From positions 1 through 39,454 of the forward strand of contig UQYM01000023.1 in assembly GCA_900545315.1 (NCBI GenBank): DNA of 39,454 nucleotides. Reading direction: 5' to 3'. This stretch comes from an uncultured Alistipes sp. (GTDB lineage: Bacteria > Bacteroidota > Bacteroidia > Bacteroidales > Rikenellaceae). Of this stretch, positions 31,411-39,078 are shown piece after piece. The position numbers and the translations under genes are program-made. How positions within the stretch are numbered: the first letter of the stretch is position 1; each line of letters opens with the position of its first letter. The notes under the pieces were generated by a model. It ran no database searches, was not told the DNA's origin, and saw nothing but the letters and a program-made list of their open reading frames with translations.

Positions 31411-32769
31411 ATGGGAAGACCGAAAAGACTATACCCGCTTGGCAGATACCGGCTCCGTGTCCCCAAAGATGCGGAGGCGGACAAAGCCTACCCTGTCGTA
31501 TTGGAATATACCTGGAACCGACAGATTATCCGTAAAACGACAAACGTCTTTGCAAAGATTGCCGACTGGAACCAGAACGGGAATCAAGGACGTGGTGAGC
31601 TGCGTGTCAGTTACGGAAGCGAGTATAAACGTCTTAACCAGCTTCTGCTGGCCCGTGTTGAACGGATTGACAGTCTGCTTGCGGAGTATAATGAGAGGAA
31701 TCCGAATCAGATTACAGCCGAAGTTGGGGCGGGCTTCCTTGCAGACAAGCCGCTTGCACGGCGAGACCAAGGGAAGGATTTTGTGGAATTTACTTTGGAG
31801 CGCCTTTCGTCCGATTACTCCCGAAACAGAATTGGCAGGAGCCGTTATGAAAATGGCAAGAGTTGCATGAATATCTTCCAGACCTTTCTACGGGCAACCA
31901 AACAAGGGTCCTATCGACCCGATGCAATCTATGTAGGCGATATGACTCCGGAACTGCTGGACAGATACATAGCTTGGCGTAGAGACGTAAAGTTGAACAG
32001 TGATGCGACAATTAACCATGCCTTGACGCCGATATTGAAAGCTTGCGCCTATGCGAGCGAGATGGGCATGATGGAACCTGCAGTCAATGCTAGAATTCAG
32101 GATATGCGTATCGTGTCAAAAGTCTCGCTTTCGGAAGAGGAAGTTGAGTTTGATGGTAAAAGTCTGTCCAAGGAGCAAATGTTATCTCTTCTTGAATATT
32201 ACAAGACATGTCTTGAACCTCGCCGCAAGGAGTTTCTGGAAATGTTCTTATTTGCTTTCCATGCCTGCGGACTCCGTGTAGTGGATGTGATGACCTTGCA
32301 ATGGAAACATATCGATTTTTCCCGGAAAGAATTGCGGAAAATCATGATTAAGACGAACAAACGTCACGTGATTCCACTAACGGAACCTGCCTTGCATATA
32401 CTACAGCGGTGGCAGGAGAAACGTGTCGGATGCCGGTATGTATTCAACTTAGTAAAGGACGATCTGGATCTTGATGATGCAGAAGCTCTGTACAAAGCCC
32501 GTAACAATGCAACGAAATGTATCAATCAGTCGCTGGCGGTTGTCGGAGAACAGATAGGGCTTCCGTTTACCCTCTCAATGCATGTGGCCCGGCATTCGTT
32601 TGCGGTCTTTGCACTGAACAAGGGACTTTCCATGTCGGTTGTCAGTCGTTTGCTCGGTCATGGAAGCACGGATGTCACCGAAAAGGTTTATGCCAAATTT
32701 CTGCCCGAAACGCTGTCGGCGGAAGTGGCTCGTCTGAAAGAGGATTTTGCATCTCTGGAAATTGTCTGA
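31411..32769 (+). CDS. Tyrosine site-specific integrase of the IME
   Basis: The start is ATG 31411, preceded by AGGAGG, a strong ribosome site that is uncommon in this window; an upstream TTG lies in the promoter. The 452 residues carry an N-terminal arm-binding part (MGRPKRLYPLGRYRLRVPK), a SAM-like core-binding domain (about 125-215) and the catalytic domain with Arg in HACGLRVVDVMTLQW, Lys in MIKTNKRHVIPL, HVARHSFAVFAL (His-x-x-Arg), LLGHGSTDVTEKVYAKF (His and nucleophile Tyr). It should integrate and excise the element. It resembles Bacteroides mobilizable-transposon integrases. Confidence 0.93.
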   Translation: MGRPKRLYPLGRYRLRVPKDAEADKAYPVVLEYTWNRQIIRKTTNVFAKIADWNQNGNQGRGELRVSYGSEYKRLNQLLLARVERIDSLLAEYNERNPNQITAEVGAGFLADKPLARRDQGKDFVEFTLERLSSDYSRNRIGRSRYENGKSCMNIFQTFLRATKQGSYRPDAIYVGDMTPELLDRYIAWRRDVKLNSDATINHALTPILKACAYASEMGMMEPAVNARIQDMRIVSKVSLSEEEVEFDGKSLSKEQMLSLLEYYKTCLEPRRKEFLEMFLFAFHACGLRVVDVMTLQWKHIDFSRKELRKIMIKTNKRHVIPLTEPALHILQRWQEKRVGCRYVFNLVKDDLDLDDAEALYKARNNATKCINQSLAVVGEQIGLPFTLSMHVARHSFAVFALNKGLSMSVVSRLLGHGSTDVTEKVYAKFLPETLSAEVARLKEDFASLEIV

Positions 32770-32826
32770 TAATTGTAGATGGCTATTATAAACAATCATT
32801 AATTTTATATCTAAAATTGATTTGAT

Positions 32827-33498
32827 ATGACTATTACGAAGATATTCCTATTGCTGGTGTGCGCATTTGTTCTGGTATTGCTGCTTTCTACTATCTTTAA
32901 TAAGCACCATAGGATAATTATGTGGTCTGCTGCAATAGTATTTTTTATAGGAACTCTGCTCCTTATAGGTCTTGGGATAATTGATCCGGTAAAGGACAAT
33001 CATCCTGATCCTGTCGTTATAACAGGCATTGTCACCGCCCTTATCTTATCGGGGCTATTTGCATACGGAGCAGAAAAACTGCACATCAAACTTAGGGAAA
33101 AGAATCAGCAAACCGTTCAAGCCATAGATAATCAGTCAGAATGTCCGGATTCCCCAAAAGGGGTTGTATTGTCGGGAAGACTTGATACTTCACTTGCCCG
33201 TACAATCTTTGCGAAAGCAATAGAAGCCGGATATATTGAAGAGGTCGGGTCCCATTATAGCTGGAAAGGGACAAAGGCTCTTCTTGCCTATATGTGTGGT
33301 CGAATATATTGCGGCGATTATCCTGAATATTCCAAATACGAACAGAAGACTTTTTGGGAATTCGGCAACGGACTCTTTCCCGATGTCGAGCTTAACGCAC
33401 TATTTGAACAGACCGGTATCGGACAGTCCCGGCAGAACAGGAGGGATATGCCCGTCCCTAACAATGCCGGAGAAATTGACAAGTTTTTTCAGAAGTGA
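32827..33498 (+). CDS. Unknown membrane protein of the IME
   Basis: The 223-residue protein starts with three hydrophobic helices: FLLLVCAFVLVLLLSTIF, RIIMWSAAIVFFIGTLLLI and PVVITGIVTALILSGLFAY. A cytosolic part of about 130 residues follows, with DTSLARTIFAKAIEAGYIE, a short helical unit and AYMCGRIYCGDYPEYSKYE, ending AGEIDKFFQK. The pattern of helices around residues 120-170 could be a winged-helix-like fold, but there is no safe match. I do not recognise a function. It lies between integrase and HTH genes in the core of the element. Confidence 0.6.
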   Translation: MTITKIFLLLVCAFVLVLLLSTIFNKHHRIIMWSAAIVFFIGTLLLIGLGIIDPVKDNHPDPVVITGIVTALILSGLFAYGAEKLHIKLREKNQQTVQAIDNQSECPDSPKGVVLSGRLDTSLARTIFAKAIEAGYIEEVGSHYSWKGTKALLAYMCGRIYCGDYPEYSKYEQKTFWEFGNGLFPDVELNALFEQTGIGQSRQNRRDMPVPNNAGEIDKFFQK

Positions 33499-33837
33499 TA
33501 AAAAACGAAGGGTATTATCTTCGTTCTTGGCAAGTCTTAGCTTCTGGCTTGTTATGCATTTTGTTTCGCTTCATCTGGCAATCTTCGATTTTTTCAATTT
33601 TATTTTCCTCTTTTTTATTACTGGTAATCAACTGGTTACATACAATGTTGTGACAGAATCATAACTTTCCATAACACCTGTCCTAACATTGGATAATTTA
33701 TTGTAACTTATTAGTTCTCAGCTATTTCATACATTCGTGCCGTGATTCTGGTGCGATGTGCACAATCGTACCATATCGTATAACCAGGCTGAAGGTCTGA
33801 GTGTGCATCAGGGCAATCGGCCATAATTGTTTTAAGT
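33499..33837. other. Non-coding stretch in the element, with inverted repeats
   Basis: It holds a weak hairpin (AACGAAG/CTTCGTT, 33504-33525, followed by CTTGG), possibly the end of the previous transcript, and an inverted repeat GGTGCGAT ... ATCGTACC (33750-33757 and 33765-33772, one mismatch) 66 bases before the HTH gene that could be an operator. No gene is seen. Confidence 0.5.
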
Positions 33838-34167
33838 ATGGCTAAAGAAACGAATGTAGAGAAGCTATGCGACCGGGAATTGCTTGAAAAGATTCTCAGC
33901 ATAGTAGAGAGACAGGAGAAACTGCCGCCTCCGGCACAGGAAGGCGGGCACTGTCTCTATGACAACAAGTCTTTGATGGAAAAACTGCACATCAAGGAGA
34001 AGTATCTGAAAAAGCTGCGCGACAACGGCTATCTCGGCTACTCGCGCGAAGGCGACAAATACTGGTACACGCAGGCGGATGTCGACCGCTTCCTGCGCCG
34101 TTTCCACTACGAGGCGTTTGCCTCCGGCATCATGCCGTCCGATCAGGAAGGAGGTTCTCATGTATGA
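33838..34167 (+). CDS. Helix-turn-helix (MerR/excisionase-like) protein of the IME
   Basis: The 109-residue protein has a predicted N-terminal helix (VEKLCDRELLEKILSIVER) and a DNA-binding HTH typical of small excisionase/MerR-like proteins: DNKSLMEKLHIKEKYLKKL, RDNGYLGYSREGDKYWYTQ and ADVDRFLRRFHYE. Such proteins are found in Bacteroidetes mobile elements right before DUF3987 genes; they regulate the element or its excision. The stop overlaps the DUF3987 start by 8 bases, so translation is probably coupled. Confidence 0.8.
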   Translation: MAKETNVEKLCDRELLEKILSIVERQEKLPPPAQEGGHCLYDNKSLMEKLHIKEKYLKKLRDNGYLGYSREGDKYWYTQADVDRFLRRFHYEAFASGIMPSDQEGGSHV

Positions 34168-35644
34168 CCGGCTACAACTGACCAATATGCTCCGCTCGGA
34201 GGTGGAGCGTATTCCCGAAACGGGCCTGCCGCTGGAGGTATTTCCGGCGAGTATTCAGGAACTCGTTCTGAATTTGGCCCGTTACGAGAACTTCAATGTC
34301 GAATATACGGCCTCGATACTGCTGTCGGCGGTGGCAACGGCCATCGGGAACTCCTGCCGGATCCGAATAAAGGGAGAATGGAAGACCAGCCCCTCTATCT
34401 ACATGATGCTGGTCGGCAGGCCGGGGCTCGGCAAGACACCGCCGCTTGGTTTCCTTTACAGACCAATCCGCGAGCACGACGACCGGATGTACGAGAAGTA
34501 CAACGAGGAGTGGAACGCCTATGAAAAGGCGCTTGCCTCGTCCGGGAACCGGCGTGGCGGTGAGGTGGAGAATTGTACGCTGCTTCGGAAGCCGCAGTTG
34601 GTAACGACCGTCATCTCGGACTTCACGCCCGAGGCGATGATGAGCATTCACCAGCACAACCCGCGCGGCATTGCGTTGGTAGTCGATGAGATTCGGTCTC
34701 TGTTCAACTCCGTGAAACGGTACAACAACCGGAACAATCTCATCGAAGACCTGCTGACAGCCTACAGCGGCCAGCCGTTGAAGGTGATCCGCAAGTCGGA
34801 GGCCCGGCCGATTCTTATCAAGAATCCGTGCATCAACATTATCGGTTCGGTGCAGACCAATCTGCTGCCGGAGATTTTCCGGGCCGAATACATGGCAAAC
34901 GGACTGCTCGACCGCTTTCTGTTCGTCTATCCGAAAGACCGGAGGATTTCGGGCTGGAAGCGCTACGACGGCACCATTGCCCGGCCGGATCTTGTCGGAC
35001 AGTGGCGGGAGGTGCTGGACAAGATAGAGAACCTCCCCTATCCGACAGGTGTTGTGCTGAATATGACCGACGACGCGGAGGCGTATTTCTATAACTGGTA
35101 CAACGGTATCATTGAGGAGGTGAACGCCATCGAGGACGATGCAGAGGTGGAGAGCCGCAAGATGAAACTCAGCGGCAATGCCGCCCGGCTCTCACTCGTG
35201 TTCCAGGTGTTGAAATGGGCGACGGACGGAGACGGTATGCAATGCGTAGACCTCGAATCCGTACAGGCGGCCATTCGGATGATCGGCTATTATGAGGAGA
35301 CCTATCGGAGGATTCAGGAGCTGATAGTCGCGAACAATATCGGCGAGTCCAAAGAGGCGTGGCTGTCGCTGCTGGGCAATACCTTCACGGCAGGCGATGC
35401 GATCGTCGCGGGAAAGAGGGTTGAGCTATCGAGACGCTCTGTCTATTATGCCTTGAAGCAGTTGTGCTGCCAGCCGAATCCCCTACTGGAGAAGATTGAC
35501 CACGGAACATATCGCAAACTCTGTCCAAACAAAGCGGCTGCACATTGCACTATTGCACTTTCGGACGGCGAAACGGGCGGGGCCGGGAGTCAAAGTGCAA
35601 AAGTGCAGTGTGCAAACGACGATAATCCGCGCGGCCATGAGTGA
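34160..35644 (+). CDS. DUF3987 ATPase-like protein of the IME
   Basis: The start is ATG 34160 (MYDRLQLTNMLRSEVERIP), behind GGAAGGAGG and overlapping the HTH gene; the frame extends upstream, but that part is just the HTH gene in another frame. The 494 residues include GRPGLGKT, a Walker A motif, about residue 90, and later LVVDEIRSLFNSVKRYNNR and PCINIIGSVQTNLLPEIFR, as in DUF3987. Members are thought to be ATPases in replication or mobilization of such elements; the precise role is unknown. It is G+C-rich (about 63% in a hand-counted 60-base sample), higher than the host genes. It overlaps the next gene by 8 bases. Confidence 0.85.
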   Translation: MYDRLQLTNMLRSEVERIPETGLPLEVFPASIQELVLNLARYENFNVEYTASILLSAVATAIGNSCRIRIKGEWKTSPSIYMMLVGRPGLGKTPPLGFLYRPIREHDDRMYEKYNEEWNAYEKALASSGNRRGGEVENCTLLRKPQLVTTVISDFTPEAMMSIHQHNPRGIALVVDEIRSLFNSVKRYNNRNNLIEDLLTAYSGQPLKVIRKSEARPILIKNPCINIIGSVQTNLLPEIFRAEYMANGLLDRFLFVYPKDRRISGWKRYDGTIARPDLVGQWREVLDKIENLPYPTGVVLNMTDDAEAYFYNWYNGIIEEVNAIEDDAEVESRKMKLSGNAARLSLVFQVLKWATDGDGMQCVDLESVQAAIRMIGYYEETYRRIQELIVANNIGESKEAWLSLLGNTFTAGDAIVAGKRVELSRRSVYYALKQLCCQPNPLLEKIDHGTYRKLCPNKAAAHCTIALSDGETGGAGSQSAKVQCANDDNPRGHE

Positions 35645-36665
35645 GTACAGATTCCATCTTCAGAAATACCGTTACGGGAACAAGATCAGTTGTCCCAACT
35701 GTGGTAAAAGCCGTTGCTTCGTCCGTTATGTCGATGAAGAAGGCATTATCCGGTTTCCGGGTACGGTGGGCAAATGCGACCACGAAAACTCATGTGGGTA
35801 TCATTATACGCCGCGGGAGTATTTCAGGGACAATCCCGATGTGCTGTCTCAAACGGACGGCGGCAGAGCCGATCGTTGCATCTTGCCAAGGGCTGCCGAG
35901 CGTGAAACGCCCCATCCCGATCCCTCTTTTATCTCAGCCGATGTGGTCGCGCGGAGCCTGTCGCACTATGAAATCAACCCCTTGTATTACTACCTCTGCC
36001 AGACATTCGGCGAGGAGGAGGCTCAGCGTCTGTTCCGGTTATACCGCATCGGCACTTCCTCCAAATGGGGCGGCGCGACCATCTTCTGGCAGACGGACCG
36101 GCAGGGACAGGTGCGGACCGGGAAAATCATGCAGTACGATCCCGCTACCGGGCATCGGATAAAGGAGCCACGGGCGTATGTCAGTTGGGTGCATTCGGAG
36201 TTGCATCTGCCGGACTTCCGTCTCCGGCAATGCCTTTTCGGCGAACACCTGCTAAACCGCTCCACCTCGTCTCCGGTAATGCTGGTGGAAAGTGAAAAGA
36301 CCGCTGTTGTAATGAGCCATTTTATCCCCGATTATATATGGCTGGCAACAGGTGGAAAGAACGGTTGTTTCAATAGTGAAGCCATGCAGGTTCTCAGAGG
36401 CAGGGAAGTTACTCTCATCCCTGATTTAGGAGCAACCGAACAATGGAAAGAAAAGTCTGCTTTGTTGTCTGGAATATGCAAACGGGTTGTTGTGTCGAAT
36501 GTTTTGGAATGTACATCCGATGAAGAGCAACGCAGCCAAGGATTGGACATTGCAGACTTCTTTCTGTATTCACCATCAAAGAGACAGATACTCCATCAGA
36601 TGATACAACGTAATCCAACATTGCAGTTGCTCATTGATGAACTGGATCTGGAACTTATTGAATAG
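35637..36665 (+). CDS. DUF6371 / primase-Toprim-like protein of the IME
   Basis: The start is ATG 35637 (MSEYRFHLQKYRYGNKISC), 342 residues, overlapping the DUF3987 stop by 8 bases. The N-terminus has a zinc-ribbon (CPNCGKSRCF and CDHENSCGYH), as in DnaG-type primases and DUF6371 proteins. The second half contains VMLVESEKTAVVMSHF and WLATGGKNGCFNSEAMQVL, followed by GREVTLIPDLGA, a Toprim-like core. It may prime or regulate replication of the element. Odd point: the G+C content falls abruptly from about 60% to 40-48% near 36290 within the gene. Confidence 0.8.
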   Translation: MSEYRFHLQKYRYGNKISCPNCGKSRCFVRYVDEEGIIRFPGTVGKCDHENSCGYHYTPREYFRDNPDVLSQTDGGRADRCILPRAAERETPHPDPSFISADVVARSLSHYEINPLYYYLCQTFGEEEAQRLFRLYRIGTSSKWGGATIFWQTDRQGQVRTGKIMQYDPATGHRIKEPRAYVSWVHSELHLPDFRLRQCLFGEHLLNRSTSSPVMLVESEKTAVVMSHFIPDYIWLATGGKNGCFNSEAMQVLRGREVTLIPDLGATEQWKEKSALLSGICKRVVVSNVLECTSDEEQRSQGLDIADFFLYSPSKRQILHQMIQRNPTLQLLIDELDLELIE

Positions 36666-36693
36666 TAAAGGAACTTGTTCCGAGGATTTATAG

Positions 36694-36721
36694 AAAGTCC
36701 TTAACACAATAAGGACTTTTT
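36694..36721 (+). terminator. Terminator of the HTH-DUF3987-DUF6371 operon
   Basis: AAAGTCCTTA (36694-36703) and TAAGGACTTT (36710-36719) form a 10-bp stem with a six-base loop, followed by TT. It lies 28 bases after the stop and ends the operon. Confidence 0.85.
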
Positions 36722-36728
36722 GCCTGAC

Positions 36729-36790
36729 GGCAATAAAATCCGGTCATTGTCCCGCAGAGCGGACTGGCACAAGAGCAAGCTCATATATTA
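36729..36790 (+). other. Possible oriT in front of the MobV relaxase gene
   Basis: The 100-base gap before the relaxase gene holds CCGC/GCGG (36752-36755, 36759-36762) within GTCCCGC-AGA-GCGGAC, followed by GGCACAAGAGCAAGCTCATA. MobV-type nic sites usually lie just upstream of the relaxase gene near such an inverted repeat. The sequence shows only position and symmetry; the nic site is not identified. Confidence 0.3.
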
Positions 36791-36815
36791 ATCATTTATC
36801 AAAAGAATACCCTAT

Positions 36816-38366
36816 ATGAACACAGATATTAAACAGGCCATGCATGTTGAAGCCGGGAAGTCATTCGGCACAGCAGAGGCGAATGAAAACGAAAGGCATT
36901 GGAATGACGACAAGATTGATAGAAAGAATCAGGATCCGACCAATCACTATGACAAGACCCGAATGAAACTGAATTTCGAGATTGGGCCCGATGGGAAGGT
37001 TCATCCGTTAGGCTATCAAGAGAAATCGCTTGAAGTACGTTTGCAGGAACGGTTGACTGAACTGGGCTGGAAACCCTTCAAGCCGGACAGCAAAATTCAA
37101 CCAAACTGTTGTGCGAAATTTATCTTTGGAGGCAATCATGACCGTACACTTGAGATGGCATTTGGGACCCAAACCGTAAATCTGGAAAAGGGTGCAGATA
37201 ACAGTCATCTTCAGCGATGTCCGGAAATCGAACAATGGGCAAAAGATGTCTATGACTGGTGCGCCAAACGGTACGGACAGGAAAACATCATCGGTTTTCT
37301 GGTTCACCTCGATGAGAGCAGCCCACATATCCATGCCTTGATCGTTCCTGTCGGACAACGAGCCAAAAGCGGACGTGAATGCGTTATGTGGTCGGCTAAG
37401 TTCGGCAAGAGCCGTTATGGGTATGGACATATTCTTCGGGAAATGCACACCTCACTATATGAAGAGGTAGGGAGCAAGTACGGGCTGGAACGTGGTGACA
37501 GTATTGAAGGCCGGAATGTTAGCCATCTTAGTAAACGCGATTATATCCGGAAACTGTCCAAAGATGCGAAACAGGCGGAGAAAGCAGTCAAGGGACTGCA
37601 GACTATGACCCGGAGGTTGGAAGCACAGATATTCAGGTCGCAATCCCAACTTGAAGAAATTGAGAAGTCTCTGGCTTCCGGCAAAATCGCTCTTCAGGAA
37701 TATGAAATTCAAAAGACCAGGATACAAAAACAGATTTCCGAATGCCAGTCAAAACTTGAAGACAAGTCATGTAAGCTTCAAGAAAAGGAACAGGAATTGG
37801 AACAGATGGCAAAGAATATAGGCCGTGTTGGTAGAGTGGCGCAACCTTTCCGCAATCACAAGATAGATTTTGAGCCGCCACGGATCACTGGCAAACCTCC
37901 GATATTCGGTGTTGACAAATGGATTGAGGAGCAGAACAGGTCTATCGCCAGCCGATTTGTGAAGATTGTCCGTCAGATTGAAGAACTGTATCGGAAAGAT
38001 GCCGAACAGCAAATACAAGCGGTGCGGAATAATGCGTTGCTGGACTATCGGGAGTTTAAATGGCTGCAACAGGAGTATGCACGACTGACGGCTCTCAACG
38101 ACAATCAGGCTGAACAGATGCGGACGTTTCTTGACCAGTTGGCTGAGCCTTCTGTACGGGAACGGATCTTCTCTATCGCTGATGCTTTGATTGGCGGACA
38201 GCCTGTCGCTGTTTCATCCGGTGGTGGCGGTGGCAACTCCGACTCAGACCTTCGCTGGGACGGAAGAAGGCCGGATGAGGAGGAAGAGGCGTATAGGCGA
38301 AGGTGTCTGCTATATGCATTGCACATCATCGGAATTACAAAAAGTGGCTATAGGAAGAAACATTAA
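36816..38366 (+). CDS. MobV-family relaxase (plasmid recombination/mobilization protein)
   Basis: The 516-residue protein nicks oriT and leads the single strand into a recipient. The relaxase domain (about 1-230) includes NHYDKTRMKLNFEIGPDG near residue 45 and the MobV signature HLDESSPHIHALIVPVGQ (HxDExxPHxHxxxxP). The nucleophile Tyr/His region is in the N-terminus and not certain here. WSAKFGKSRYGYGHILREM follows. Residues 230-350 are a long coiled coil (KRDYIRKLSKDAKQAEKAV and further), and the C-terminus has a Gly/Ser linker (SSGGGGGNSDSD). It makes the element mobilizable. No conjugation (tra) genes are in the window. Confidence 0.9.
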   Translation: MNTDIKQAMHVEAGKSFGTAEANENERHWNDDKIDRKNQDPTNHYDKTRMKLNFEIGPDGKVHPLGYQEKSLEVRLQERLTELGWKPFKPDSKIQPNCCAKFIFGGNHDRTLEMAFGTQTVNLEKGADNSHLQRCPEIEQWAKDVYDWCAKRYGQENIIGFLVHLDESSPHIHALIVPVGQRAKSGRECVMWSAKFGKSRYGYGHILREMHTSLYEEVGSKYGLERGDSIEGRNVSHLSKRDYIRKLSKDAKQAEKAVKGLQTMTRRLEAQIFRSQSQLEEIEKSLASGKIALQEYEIQKTRIQKQISECQSKLEDKSCKLQEKEQELEQMAKNIGRVGRVAQPFRNHKIDFEPPRITGKPPIFGVDKWIEEQNRSIASRFVKIVRQIEELYRKDAEQQIQAVRNNALLDYREFKWLQQEYARLTALNDNQAEQMRTFLDQLAEPSVRERIFSIADALIGGQPVAVSSGGGGGNSDSDLRWDGRRPDEEEEAYRRRCLLYALHIIGITKSGYRKKH

Positions 38367-38387
38367 AGATTAGTTCTATTAAATTAT

Positions 38388-38422
38388 CCCGGTTAAGTTG
38401 TAGCTTAACTGGGTATTTTTTA
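38388..38422 (+). terminator. Terminator after the relaxase gene
   Basis: CCCGGTTAAG (38388-38397) and CTTAACTGGG (38404-38413) form a 10-bp stem with one G-U pair and a six-base loop, followed by TATTTTTTAG. It separates the core of the element from the invertase cargo. Confidence 0.88.
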
Positions 38423-38466
38423 GTGGTTTTAGAGTTAGTTTATAAACAGTTTAATTATAATTTGTT

Positions 38467-39078
38467 ATGATTTACGGATATATTCGTGTTAGTAGCGATA
38501 AACAAACAGTAGAAAACCAGCGTTTCGAGATAAATAATTTCTGCGAGCGTGAGAGCATCCACATTGATGGATGGATAGAAGAAACCATTAGTGGGACTAA
38601 AGCATACGATAAGAGGCAATTGGGAAGACTGCTCAATAAAGTTCAAAAAGATGATTTAATTATCTGTGCTGAACTTTCTCGACTTGGAAGGAACCTTTTT
38701 ATGATTATGGAGATACTCAATATTTGCATGACGCGAGAATGTAGAGTATGGACTATTAAAGACAATTATCGTCTTGGTGATGACATTCAAAGCAAGGTAT
38801 TAGCTTTTGCTTTTGGCTTATCAGCTGAAATTGAGAGAAATCTTATCAGTCAGAGAACAAAAGAGGCATTAGCTAGAAGGAAGCAAGAAGGAGTTATTCT
38901 TGGACGACCAAAGGGAAGAAAGAATGCTCCAGACAAATATAAGTTATCTGGTAAAGAAACATTGATTAAAGAATTATTATCTATAGAGGTTTCAAAACGT
39001 AAAATTGCTAAAATTTGCAAAGTTGACCGCAATACTCTTGCTCGTTTTATTAGAGAGAATTTAGCCGAAAACAATTGA
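38467..39078 (+). CDS. Serine DNA invertase of the Mpi family
   Basis: The 203-residue protein is a small serine recombinase. It begins MIYGYIRVSSDKQTVENQ, with catalytic Ser9/10 and nearby Arg, then EETISGTKAYDKRQLGRLL, KDDLIICAELSRLGRNL (a second conserved arginine block), and AFAFGLSAEIERNLISQRT, the hinge helix. The HTH at the C-terminus is LSIEVSKRKIAKICKVDRN. Mpi invertases flip promoter or gene segments, giving phase variation in Bacteroides. The region is A+T-rich (about 33% G+C in a 60-base sample), unlike the core of the element. It is followed at once by the headless specificity frame, so it likely acts on that locus; this link is inferred. Confidence 0.9.
   Translation: MIYGYIRVSSDKQTVENQRFEINNFCERESIHIDGWIEETISGTKAYDKRQLGRLLNKVQKDDLIICAELSRLGRNLFMIMEILNICMTRECRVWTIKDNYRLGDDIQSKVLAFAFGLSAEIERNLISQRTKEALARRKQEGVILGRPKGRKNAPDKYKLSGKETLIKELLSIEVSKRKIAKICKVDRNTLARFIRENLAENN

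Noticed and set aside
33236..33664. 142-codon plus-strand frame overlapping the unknown membrane protein
   Set aside because: It is an out-of-frame shadow of that gene for most of its length, with no motif of its own.
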